64,000 bases of DNA from Oscillospiraceae bacterium (lineage in GTDB: Bacteria > Bacillota > Clostridia > Oscillospirales > Ruminococcaceae), in the NCBI GenBank assembly GCA_015067145.1, contig SVNA01000003.1, forward strand, positions 62,001 to 126,000, in the 5' to 3' direction. The notes beneath the pieces were generated by a model, which was not told the origin of the DNA, ran no database searches, and saw only the letters and a list, made by a program, of their open reading frames with translations. The position numbers were made by a program, and so were the translations under genes. Below, piece after piece: positions 55,091-62,778 of this stretch. How positions within the stretch are numbered: the first letter of the stretch is position 1; each line of letters opens with the position of its first letter.

Positions 55091-56126
55091 GGAAAAAGAT
55101 GTTACATTGCTGCTTACAGATATTACAGGCAAAGTGAGTCCACAGAGCACAGAAGAAAGAGAAAAACTCATTCAAAGCGGAGTACATTACTCTGAAATGC
55201 TGCCGATAGAATACGAACCCACAGAAAAATATATGGAACTGTATAAAATAGCCCTGGACAAGTATTCTGAAAAAACTGCAGAAGCAGTTATGGCGGTTGC
55301 TGAAAAAATATGGGCGGAGAAAGGTGAAGATGCCGTGCTTGTTTCATTGGCAAGGGCGGGCATTTCCATCGGTGTTCTTATAAAAAGATATATTGCGTTC
55401 AAGTATAAAAAAGATGTTGCACACTATGCTGTATCTATAATCAGGGGCAAAGGGATTGACCGTAATGCTATGGATTATATACTGAAAAAACACAGACCAT
55501 GTGATATACAGTTTGTGGACGGATGGACAGGAAAAGGTGCTATACGCAATCAGCTTGAAGAGGCTATGAAAGAGTACACAGATGTAAATCCGGGAATTGC
55601 GGTATTGTCCGATCCGGCACATTTGTCAGAGAAATGTGGAACGCACGAGGATTTTTTAATAGCAAGTTCCTGTCTCAATTCAACGGTTTCCGGTCTTATC
55701 AGCAGAACTTTTTATAAAGAAAGCGTTATAGAAAAAGATGAATATCATGGCGTTTGTTTTTATAAAGAGCTTGCAGATAAAGATGTTACCTATCAGTTTA
55801 TAGATTTGGTAGAAAAATATTTTTCAACAGATTTTGAATTGAAGTATGAGGAAATAAAAAATAAAAAATCTTCAAAAAAAGAAGTAGATGATATATGTCT
55901 GAAGTTTGATATAAATGACATTAATCTTGTGAAGCCAAGTATCGGCGAAACAACACGTGTGCTGCTCAGAAGAGTACCGTGGAAGATACTGGTACACAGC
56001 ATGGATGATGAAGAAAATTTAGGACATATTTATCAGCTGGCAAAAGAGAAAAATGTTGATATTGAAATATATCCGCTGGAAAATTATAAGGCATGCGGAT
56101 TGATAAAAACAATGGCGGATAACTGA
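55074..56126 (+). CDS. StiP/PRTase_1-like protein of the Ter module
   Basis: A 350-residue protein of the family first named cysteine protease StiP and later described as a phosphoribosyltransferase. It shows VSLARAGISIGVLIKRY, AVSIIRGKGIDRNAM and a PRPP-loop-like FVDGWTGKGAI (147-157). The C-terminal part from about 240 is Lys-rich and probably separate. The start overlaps the previous gene by 17 nt, and the stop overlaps the HAD gene start, so all three are translationally linked. With two PRTase-like enzymes a ribosyl-transfer step of the proposed metabolite is likely. Confidence 0.85.
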   Translation: MFSTYKEKDVTLLLTDITGKVSPQSTEEREKLIQSGVHYSEMLPIEYEPTEKYMELYKIALDKYSEKTAEAVMAVAEKIWAEKGEDAVLVSLARAGISIGVLIKRYIAFKYKKDVAHYAVSIIRGKGIDRNAMDYILKKHRPCDIQFVDGWTGKGAIRNQLEEAMKEYTDVNPGIAVLSDPAHLSEKCGTHEDFLIASSCLNSTVSGLISRTFYKESVIEKDEYHGVCFYKELADKDVTYQFIDLVEKYFSTDFELKYEEIKNKKSSKKEVDDICLKFDINDINLVKPSIGETTRVLLRRVPWKILVHSMDDEENLGHIYQLAKEKNVDIEIYPLENYKACGLIKTMADN

Positions 56127-56899
56127 TGAAGAATAAATATTTGTTTGCTACAGATCTTGATAATACACTTATACACTCCTACAAGCACAAAAAAGATAAT
56201 GATGTGTGTATAGAAATATATAACGGAAAAGAACAGGGCTTTTGTTCAAAAAAAACACTGAAACTTCTGGAAGAACTGAAAGAAAAAATTCTCATTGTAC
56301 CTGTGACAGCTCGTTCGATAGAACAATATAAAAGGATTGAATGGCCTGAACACCTCATTCCACAGTTTGCAGTGACATCAAATGGTGCTAATCTGCTGAT
56401 AAATGGTATAGCAGAAGAAAGGTGGAATAATGAGATGCAGGAGGTTATAAAGCCACATATAAGCGAGCTTGAGAATCTGCAGAAATATATAGAAGAAAAT
56501 TTTGAGCAGTGTACAAGCAGACTGACGGATGAAGCATTTCTTGTTTCGGCCTTTGAAAATCCTGTATCAGCAGCAGAAGCAGCAAAAAAGATATCCGATA
56601 TAACATATCTTAGGGTTGATGTATCTATGAGAAAGGTGTATATGTTTCCGCCTGAACTCAGCAAAGGATATGCATTAGAAAGATTGAAAGAAAGATTCGG
56701 ATGCAAAAGGATATTCTGTGCAGGGGATAGTTATAATGATCTTGATATGCTGAAAAAAGCGGACTATACTTTTGTTCCGGCAGACAGTGAAATTTATAGG
56801 CTAAATGAATATAAAGCGGATTTTTCAAATTTATCTGATGAAAGTTTTTCTGAAGTTATGGTTGAAAAAATGCTGAACATACTGAAAAATTCGGATTGA
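56126..56899 (+). CDS. HAD-superfamily phosphatase of the Ter module
   Basis: A 257-residue Cof-type HAD hydrolase. The nucleophile motif is DLDNT (D10, D12), motif II is the T in PVTARS, and motif IV is CAGDSYNDLDML. The cap has the Cof-like alpha/beta arrangement. It is encoded last in the cluster, overlapping its neighbour at ATGA, and would remove a phosphate from the product of the PRTase-like enzymes. It is followed by a terminator. Confidence 0.9.
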   Translation: MKNKYLFATDLDNTLIHSYKHKKDNDVCIEIYNGKEQGFCSKKTLKLLEELKEKILIVPVTARSIEQYKRIEWPEHLIPQFAVTSNGANLLINGIAEERWNNEMQEVIKPHISELENLQKYIEENFEQCTSRLTDEAFLVSAFENPVSAAEAAKKISDITYLRVDVSMRKVYMFPPELSKGYALERLKERFGCKRIFCAGDSYNDLDMLKKADYTFVPADSEIYRLNEYKADFSNLSDESFSEVMVEKMLNILKNSD

Positions 56900-56920
56900 T
56901 AAAATATAGGTTATAAAAAA

Positions 56921-56965
56921 GAAAGTGTTACTGATGTTTTGTATAATCAGTGACACTTTTTTATT
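56921..56965 (+). terminator. Terminator of the Ter cluster
   Basis: AAAGTGTTACTGAT / ATCAGTGACACTTT with a 10-nt loop, then T6. Confidence 0.85.
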
Positions 56966-57105
56966 TTGATATGCTTTTGTGCCTTAAATAATAAATATAG
57001 AAACAGTTGGCTTTTGCTTAAAAACTGTTAAAACACCTATACTTTTCAGTATAATGTACAGGTAAAAATAAATATATATAAAGATTGTTATAAGTGGTGG
57101 ATATA

Positions 57106-57134
57106 TTGTAAAAACTGATTATTTGTGATATAAT
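57106..57134 (+). promoter_or_regulatory. Promoter of the pseudokinase gene
   Basis: TTGTAA, 17 nt, TATAAT, 65 nt before the ATG. The gap 56966-57199 is otherwise AT-rich with no ORF. Confidence 0.55.
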
Positions 57135-57199
57135 TTTTTTATTATAATGTAAACAGTGAGTGCTCTTATATATTAAAGATAAACAGGCGGAGAATTTTA

Positions 57200-58810
57200 A
57201 TGTCTGATTGTATTTTTTGCGAAAGACAATTAAATAACGAAGAAAAATGTGTCTGGTGCGGATTTCCACAGGAACCAAGGGAACCCATACCAGGCACCCT
57301 TTCCTATGGAACAAAAATCAAGGATTATGTTATAGGCAATATACTTTCTGTAGACGGAGAGAGTACAACATATCTTGCTTTTGACAGGACGATACAGAAG
57401 AAAGTTGTTGTAAAAGAATTTCTTCCTGTAACTCTGGTTGCTCAAAGAAACGGTGCAGAGATTACAGTGCAGCCGGAAAAACAAGTGCTGTTTAAGAATC
57501 TGCTTTATGATTTTGTGGATATGTATCAGACACTGCAGAAGATAAAAAGTTCTGCAATGCCAAAAATTCACGAGGTATTTATCGAGAACAAGACGGCATA
57601 CGTTGTGCTGGACTATGTGAAAGGTCTTACACTGAGAGATTTTCTTATAAACAGAGGTAAACCGCTTACATTCAGGGAAGCACGCTGGATGTTTGAAGCT
57701 GTTTTTGAACTTCTCAGAGAGATGTCAAAGCTGAATATACATCACGGGGGCATCAGCGACGAAACCGTTATGGTTACCCCTGATGGATCTGTTGTTCTTA
57801 CAGGCTTTGCAATTCAGGATCTGCGAACAAAAAATGAACATATAGCATACAAGCTGTATCAGGGCTTTTCTGCCCCTGAGCAGTATCACTCTGACAAATT
57901 TCAGGGAATGTACACTGATATATATGCACTGGCAAGCCTTGTCTATTATTCGGTGACAGGAAAAATCTTTGAAAAATCTCTTTTGGACGGCAAGGAAATC
58001 AGTCGCTTTTTTCCTAAACATGCAGTGGAAGCAATCCGCTATGCAACAAAGGAAACTCCGGCAGAGCGAATAGACAGCATAGAAGATTTTGTTATGATGC
58101 TGGATGACAAGGGCACAGTGGTTAAACCTAAAGTTCAGCCTGTAAAGGAAAAAGACAATAAAAAGCTGATACAGTACGGAATAGTTGCTGTTGTGTTTGT
58201 TATAGTCCTTGTTCTGGCTTTTGGCGTTATCGGAGGCAACGATACACCTCCTGAAAGTGAGAGCAGCTCAGAGATGTCCTCACAGATAATACACGACACA
58301 CGGCTGCCCAACTTTATTGGTTACAGCTATGCCGATGTTGCAGAGGATTCTGATTATCAGAAGGATTATACATTTGTAAAGCTGGAGGCTTACAGCAACG
58401 AATACTCCAGCGGTAAAATCTGTAAACAGTCGCCTGAAGCAGGGGAAACAATAACACCCGGTACAACAGTGTATCTTACTGTCAGTCTGGGACCGAACAC
58501 TGTAACAGTGCCGGATATAATAGGTATAAGTTATGAAGATGCGGCAGCCAGACTTGATAAACTTGGAATAGTGCACAGAAAAGAGTATGTGGACCAGACA
58601 AGAGAGTATGTATCCGGCATGGTTGCTGACCTGAGCATTGCCGAAGGCGATGAAATCAGTACAGACGATGTTCTGGTGGTTTATGTTGCAAATGATAAAC
58701 CTCTGGCAACACCTACACCTAAACCAACACCTAAACCAACACCCGAGCCTACACCGGAACCTACGCCAGAACCAACACCGGAAGCAACACCGGAGCCGAC
58801 ACTGGAATAA
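57200..58810 (+). CDS. Zinc-ribbon membrane pseudokinase with PASTA domains
   Basis: A 536-residue protein. Residues 4-20 form a CxxC...CxxC zinc ribbon (C4, C7, C17, C20). A protein-kinase-like domain follows (about 40-300): K72 in VVVKEF is kept, but the HRD position reads HHGG (181-184) and DFG reads TGF (201-203), so both catalytic Asp residues are missing and the glycine loop is degenerate. Then a membrane segment (about 325-345), two PASTA-type repeats outside (about 368-500) and a Thr/Pro/Glu tail. PASTA kinases bind cell-wall precursors. Here the inner domain probably signals by binding only. It follows the Ter cluster but has its own promoter. Confidence 0.85.
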   Translation: MSDCIFCERQLNNEEKCVWCGFPQEPREPIPGTLSYGTKIKDYVIGNILSVDGESTTYLAFDRTIQKKVVVKEFLPVTLVAQRNGAEITVQPEKQVLFKNLLYDFVDMYQTLQKIKSSAMPKIHEVFIENKTAYVVLDYVKGLTLRDFLINRGKPLTFREARWMFEAVFELLREMSKLNIHHGGISDETVMVTPDGSVVLTGFAIQDLRTKNEHIAYKLYQGFSAPEQYHSDKFQGMYTDIYALASLVYYSVTGKIFEKSLLDGKEISRFFPKHAVEAIRYATKETPAERIDSIEDFVMMLDDKGTVVKPKVQPVKEKDNKKLIQYGIVAVVFVIVLVLAFGVIGGNDTPPESESSSEMSSQIIHDTRLPNFIGYSYADVAEDSDYQKDYTFVKLEAYSNEYSSGKICKQSPEAGETITPGTTVYLTVSLGPNTVTVPDIIGISYEDAAARLDKLGIVHRKEYVDQTREYVSGMVADLSIAEGDEISTDDVLVVYVANDKPLATPTPKPTPKPTPEPTPEPTPEPTPEATPEPTLE

Positions 58811-58861
58811 TATATACAGAAAACCTGCTATCACTGTGGTGTAGCAGGTTTTCTGTATATA
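58811..58861 (+). terminator. Long-stem terminator after the pseudokinase gene
   Basis: A near-perfect stem of about 20 bp, ATATACAGAAAACCTGCTA with its complement, around an 11-nt loop. Confidence 0.8.
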
Positions 58862-58907
58862 TGGAAAATAATAAAATTTGTACAGTATATTAAGATGAAT
58901 ACAGCAG

Positions 58908-58941
58908 AAAAACAAAAGGGTGGGATAATTCCCACCCTTTA
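58908..58941 (-). terminator. Terminator of the rpsF-ssb-rpsR operon
   Basis: On the minus strand, AAAGGGTGGGA / TCCCACCCTTT followed by TGTTTTT. Confidence 0.85.
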
Positions 58942-58968
58942 AATTGCTTTTCTCAGCAAAAGAACCTA

Positions 58969-59223
58969 TTAGTTGTTTGTGTATGGCAACAAAGCAACGT
59001 GACGAGCTCTTTTGATAGCTGTTGTAAGATGTCTCTGGTGCTGTGCACATGTACCTGTTACACGTCTTGGAACAATCTTACCTCTTTCAGAGATGTATTT
59101 TCTGAGTTTTGCTGTATCTTTGTAGTCGATAGTTTCTGCTTTTTCCATGCAGAAGCTGCAAACTTTTTTACGGCTGCGTCTTACTGGACGGCCGCCTTTA
59201 AATTCTCTATCATTTCTTTCCAT
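58969..59223 (-). CDS. rpsR: 30S ribosomal protein S18
   Basis: An 84-residue S18 with the Cys-containing N-terminal region KKVCSFC (C22, C25), a later Cys in [12 protein letters not shown], and a His. This is the zinc-binding (C+) type. The central [20 protein letters not shown] is typical. S18 pairs with S6 on the 30S platform; S6 is encoded in the same operon. Last gene of rpsF-ssb-rpsR. GGAGG lies upstream of the ATG. Confidence 0.98.
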   Translation of the reverse strand: MERNDREFKGGRPVRRSRKKVCSFCMEKAETIDYKDTAKLRKYISERGKIVPRRVTGTCAQHQRHLTTAIKRARHVALLPYTNN

Positions 59224-59248
59224 GGTAGATAAGCCTCCTTCTTAAAAA

Positions 59249-59716
59249 TTAAAACGGTAAGTCTCCGTCATCGCTTGCGATGCTGGAGAAGTCATCCAAC
59301 TCACCTGTGGAGAAGGATGATGTGAAACCTGCTGGTTTGGAAGTTTCCTGGTAATTGTTAGCCGGTGCAGGGGAATAACCTGTGCTCTGGCTTGTACCTT
59401 TGCTTTCAACAAAGTAAGCGTTGTTGATAACAACTTCAAATGCTGTGCGGTTTTTGCCTGTATCTTTATCCTGATATGTTCTTGTCTGGATTGTGCCGTT
59501 AAGACCGATGTTCTGGCCTTTTCTGAAATATCTTGTGATAAATTCAGCAGTCTGACGCCATGCCACACAGTTGATAAAGTCTGTCTGTCTTTCACCATTT
59601 GCACCTGCAAAAGCACGGTTTACTGCAACAGAAAAGCTGCAAACGTTTGTGCCGTTTGGTGTCTGACGAAGTTCAGGGTCAGCAGTAAGTCTGCCAACTA
59701 AACATACAACATTCAT
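59249..59716 (-). CDS. ssb: Single-stranded DNA-binding protein
   Basis: A 155-residue SSB: an OB fold (MNVVCLVGRLTADPELR, FINCVAWRQTAEFI, KGQNIGLNGTIQTRTY), a disordered Ser/Pro/Gly-rich linker and the acidic tip DDGDLPF that recruits repair and replication proteins. It is flanked by rpsF and rpsR in the conserved operon. TAGGAGG precedes the ATG. Confidence 0.98.
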   Translation of the reverse strand: MNVVCLVGRLTADPELRQTPNGTNVCSFSVAVNRAFAGANGERQTDFINCVAWRQTAEFITRYFRKGQNIGLNGTIQTRTYQDKDTGKNRTAFEVVINNAYFVESKGTSQSTGYSPAPANNYQETSKPAGFTSSFSTGELDDFSSIASDDGDLPF

Positions 59717-59731
59717 TTTGTGCCTCCTAAA

Positions 59732-60010
59732 TTAAAGAGCAATTGTCATGTAACGCATAACGCCTTCTGTGATTCTGGCTCTGCGCTGGAATTCAGCAGG
59801 GAATACAGATTCAGCTTCGTATGTGTAGAGTACATAGTAGCCTTCTGTTTCTTTGTTAATCATGTAAGCAAGTCTTTTTTTGCCCCATTCATCAACAGAA
59901 ACGAGAGTACCGTTTTCTTCGATAAGGCTTTTGAATTTTTCAACAAGACCTTTGATAACATCTTCTTCCTGTTTAGTGCTGATAACAATCATAGATTCGT
60001 ATTTCTGCAT
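59732..60010 (-). CDS. rpsF: 30S ribosomal protein S6
   Basis: A 92-residue S6 (MQKYESMIVISTKQEED, later WGKKRLAYMINKETEGYYVLY). I use the ATG at 60010, which has GGAGG 7 nt upstream; an in-frame GTG at 60019 overlaps that site. First gene of rpsF-ssb-rpsR, 15 nt before ssb, under the strong promoter at 60095-60123 and possibly under S6:S18 feedback through the leader hairpin. Confidence 0.97.
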   Translation of the reverse strand: MQKYESMIVISTKQEEDVIKGLVEKFKSLIEENGTLVSVDEWGKKRLAYMINKETEGYYVLYTYEAESVFPAEFQRRARITEGVMRYMTIAL

Positions 60011-60068
60011 CGTGTGCACCTCCTTCTGGACTGTGGCCCTGCCTTTATACAGGGCAAGGATTAATTTC

Positions 60069-60090
60069 TTCTGACCTATGTCGGTCAGAA
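60069..60090 (-). promoter_or_regulatory. Leader hairpin of rpsF, possible S6:S18 binding site
   Basis: At the predicted 5' end of the transcript, TTCTGACC / GGTCAGAA pair around GACATA, giving CCGACAUAGG at the tip. Bacterial rpsF leaders use a CCG-containing hairpin that mimics the 16S site for S6:S18. A second stem GCCCTG / CAGGGC follows at 60037-60056. The match to the published motif is by eye only. Confidence 0.4.
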
Positions 60091-60094
60091 ATAA

Positions 60095-60123
60095 ATTATA
60101 TCAGCAAAAGCTGTATAAGTCAA
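60095..60123 (-). promoter_or_regulatory. Strong sigma-A promoter of rpsF-ssb-rpsR
   Basis: On the minus strand, TTGACT (60123-60118), a 17-nt spacer and TATAAT (60100-60095). Confidence 0.85.
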
Positions 60124-60187
60124 GAAATTTTTAAAGATTTTTTACAAATTTTCGGGCAAAACTTTGGTATATTACACAAAGATTATT

Positions 60188-60218
60188 ATTGCCTCTGCAC
60201 ACAGCGGCACAGAGGCAA
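60188..60218 (-). terminator. Weak hairpin after the RING protein gene
   Basis: TTGCCTCTG / CAGAGGCAA around a 12-nt loop. The downstream tail on the minus strand is AATAATAATC, so it is a poor terminator. Confidence 0.5.
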
Positions 60219-60231
60219 TTTCGCAGGTTAT

Positions 60232-61128
60232 CTACATAAAAAAGTACAGTGCAATCATAAATACAGCGATGTAAAGTACTGGTTTTACAGGACCGGATTT
60301 TGTAACAAGGGTCTGATAATAATCGTTTGCAGTTGCAGTTCCTGCCTTGATACGTCTGATATCCTTTACAACCTTTTTTCTGTACTGTGGAATAGCCCAG
60401 TAGCCAAGGAAAATTTTAAAGGCTATGGACAGAACGGAACCGATTGTCATAAACAAATCAAGGTTTGCGATGCCGTTTACCGCTGCAGCTTCTATAATGC
60501 CCATCTCTGCAGCCATAACCAGAAAACTTGGTGCTGCCAGTATGCTGGACACAATTATTACAAACAGTGCTTCCAGCCACATTTTACGGTACATAAAATA
60601 AAAACCGTCAAAGAAACAGGCAGACCAGCTGAAAGGGCGGAAATGTTTGATGTTTTTGTCAAGATTTTTGAAATGGTAAATATAGTACGGTGCACTTTCG
60701 CCTATATAGACAGCCATATCCTTGTAGCTTACATCATTGTACTCACCCTCAAGTGCCTTTGGTGTGACAGGAGGTATATCAGAAGTTCTATCCTGATGAG
60801 TATTGCTGGTGAAAACAGGGGAAACAGGCGGAGCCTTTGGTCCTTTGACCTGAGTATGCAGCTGAGCACCGCAGTTTTCGCAGAAGGAAGCATCCTTTGG
60901 GTTTTCGGTATGACATCTTGGGCAGACAATGGCATTTGGTACTGCAGCCTTTGCAGGAGAATTCCATTCAAAGCCTTCGCTGTGTCTGGCTTCGTTTACA
61001 CAGTGACCCAGCTCTTTATAGCAGTGACGGTGATGAGGTGTGCCGCATTCAGGACATACTACAACATCGCTTTCAGGGGTGAAAGCCTGTTTACATATGT
61101 CACATTGGCAGCCGTTATAATTAAACAT
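60232..61128 (-). CDS. Prokaryotic RING finger/zinc-ribbon membrane protein (DUF2628)
   Basis: A 298-residue protein in three parts. Residues 8-45 are a RING-like zinc finger (CDICKQAF, CPECGTPHHRHCY, GHC) of the Prok-RING_1 type. Residues 68-90 are a zinc ribbon (CPRCHTENPKDASFCENCG). From about 165, PFSWSACFFDGFYFMYRKMW begins a DUF2628-type membrane region with three or four segments. Such proteins probably sense or scaffold at the membrane; ubiquitin ligase activity should not be assumed. TAGGAG lies upstream of the ATG. It is monocistronic and divergent from prfB. Confidence 0.85.
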   Translation of the reverse strand: MFNYNGCQCDICKQAFTPESDVVVCPECGTPHHRHCYKELGHCVNEARHSEGFEWNSPAKAAVPNAIVCPRCHTENPKDASFCENCGAQLHTQVKGPKAPPVSPVFTSNTHQDRTSDIPPVTPKALEGEYNDVSYKDMAVYIGESAPYYIYHFKNLDKNIKHFRPFSWSACFFDGFYFMYRKMWLEALFVIIVSSILAAPSFLVMAAEMGIIEAAAVNGIANLDLFMTIGSVLSIAFKIFLGYWAIPQYRKKVVKDIRRIKAGTATANDYYQTLVTKSGPVKPVLYIAVFMIALYFFM

Positions 61129-61290
61129 AGTAATAATACTCCTATCTATGTATATATCTGTTTAATATAATACATTATAAAATAAAATTCGCATTTGTAA
61201 AGCATAAAAATCTTTACTACAAAATATTATTATGATATTATATGTTAGTATAAATTTGTGAAAACTTATTGTGAAAATACGAGGAAATAT

Positions 61291-62409
61291 ATGATAATAA
61301 TTGATGATTATAAAAAGATAGCTTCCGATGCAAAAGGCCAGATTGACGACCTCAAAGATGCTGTCAGCTATAACCAGATACTTATGGAGATAGAAAAGCT
61401 GGAGGTGGACACACAGAACCCGGATTTCTGGGCAAATCCTGAAAAACAGGCAAAGGTGTTCAGCCAGATTAAAGTTCTCAAGGATAAAAAACAGTCTGTT
61501 GATGATATTATCACAGCAGTGGATGATATCGAAGCTATGATTGAACTGTACGAAGAACTTGGGGACGAAAGTCTGGAAGGAGATATCATCTCCACCGGTG
61601 AAAACCTTACAGAACAGATAGAAATGCTTCGTCTGCGTAACCTTCTCACAGGCGAATATGACAAAAACAATGCCATCATAACACTCCACGCAGGTGCAGG
61701 CGGCACAGAAAGCCAGGACTGGTGTGAGATGCTGTTCCGTATGTACGGCAAATACTGTGCAAAAGCTGGTTATAAAACAACAACCATAGATTATCTTGAA
61801 GGCGATGAAGCAGGCATCAAAAGCGTTTCTTTCTCCATCGAGGGAGAAAACGCATACGGATTCCTCAAGGGTGAACACGGTGTTCACCGTCTGGTGCGTG
61901 TTTCTCCGTTTGATGCTTCCGGCAGACGCCACACATCCTTTGCCTCCTGCGAGGTTATGCCTGAAATTCAGGACGACGGTGAGATTGTAATCCGCGAAGA
62001 AGATATCAAGATGGACGTATACCGTGCTTCCGGTGCAGGCGGCCAGCACGTTAACAAAACCTCCTCTGCTGTTCGTCTCACACATATCCCTACAGGCATC
62101 GTTGTTGCCTGTCAGAACGAACGCAGCCAGTTTCAGAACAAAGATATGTGTATGAAGATGCTCCGTGCAAAGCTTGCACAGATAAAGGAACAGGAACATC
62201 TGGAAAAAATAGAGGACATCAAGGGTGTTCAGAAGGAAATCGCCTGGGGCAGCCAGATACGCAGTTATGTATTTATGCCATACACTCTGGTAAAAGACCA
62301 CAGAACAGGCTTTGAAGACGGCAGGGTGGATTCTGTTATGGACGGTGAACTTCAGGGCTTTCTCAATGCATACCTCAAAGCTCTCAGCAAAAATGAGTTT
62401 CTCAGATAA
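61291..62409 (+). CDS. prfB: Peptide chain release factor 2, no programmed frameshift
   Basis: A 372-residue RF2 that reads UGA and UAA stops. The RF2 tripeptide is SPF (205-207) and the catalytic motif is GGQ (250-252). RF2 genes in most bacteria carry an in-frame UGA near codon 26 with a +1 slippery site. Here the N-terminal region (DDLKDAVSYNQILMEIEKLE) reads straight through with no UGA, so the usual autoregulation is absent. I start at the ATG at 61291 (MIIIDDYKK) with GAGGA upstream. Confidence 0.94.
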   Translation: MIIIDDYKKIASDAKGQIDDLKDAVSYNQILMEIEKLEVDTQNPDFWANPEKQAKVFSQIKVLKDKKQSVDDIITAVDDIEAMIELYEELGDESLEGDIISTGENLTEQIEMLRLRNLLTGEYDKNNAIITLHAGAGGTESQDWCEMLFRMYGKYCAKAGYKTTTIDYLEGDEAGIKSVSFSIEGENAYGFLKGEHGVHRLVRVSPFDASGRRHTSFASCEVMPEIQDDGEIVIREEDIKMDVYRASGAGGQHVNKTSSAVRLTHIPTGIVVACQNERSQFQNKDMCMKMLRAKLAQIKEQEHLEKIEDIKGVQKEIAWGSQIRSYVFMPYTLVKDHRTGFEDGRVDSVMDGELQGFLNAYLKALSKNEFLR

Positions 62410-62453
62410 ATAACATTTATATACAACTAAATTGAATAAAATTTACTTTAGTG

Positions 62454-62498
62454 ATGGATAATTGTTGCATAATGTAACAATTATCCATTATTTTTCTG
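62454..62498 (+). terminator. Terminator after prfB
   Basis: ATGGATAATTGTT / AACAATTATCCAT, 13 bp perfect, with a 9-nt loop, then a T-rich tail. Confidence 0.8.
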
Positions 62499-62682
62499 TA
62501 ACAATTTGTTAACAATTACAGAAAGTGGAAATAAAGAAGATAATATAGTGCTATTTGTAAAATAAAGTAAAATAAACGGAATTTAAACTAATGAAGGGAA
62601 AGTGCGGTTGATGTTCTTAATAAAATTAAGCTTTAGACTGCGTTCGAAAGATTTCAAAATGGTAACAAAACCCTGTAAATTA

Positions 62683-62711
62683 TTGACTAAACTGTGAATT
62701 GTATATATACT
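62683..62711 (+). promoter_or_regulatory. Sigma-A promoter of the DUF3798 lipoprotein gene
   Basis: TTGACT, 17 nt, TATACT, 67 nt before the ATG. The rest of the 62499-62778 gap holds no ORF or clear site. Confidence 0.75.
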
Positions 62712-62778
62712 AAACACATCATTTCACTTTGATATTATTTAAATTAATATACAGTGAACATTATAAGGAGGAAAACTT

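Noticed and set aside
58700..58810. Tandem short repeats at the end of the pseudokinase gene, which could look like a CRISPR or VNTR
   Set aside because: They encode a Thr-Pro-Glu/Lys tail in frame. Units are about 12 nt with no spacers. It may vary in length between strains but is not CRISPR.
61162..62301. 379-codon minus-strand open frame opposite prfB
   Set aside because: Shadow of prfB, Cys/Phe-rich with no start signal.
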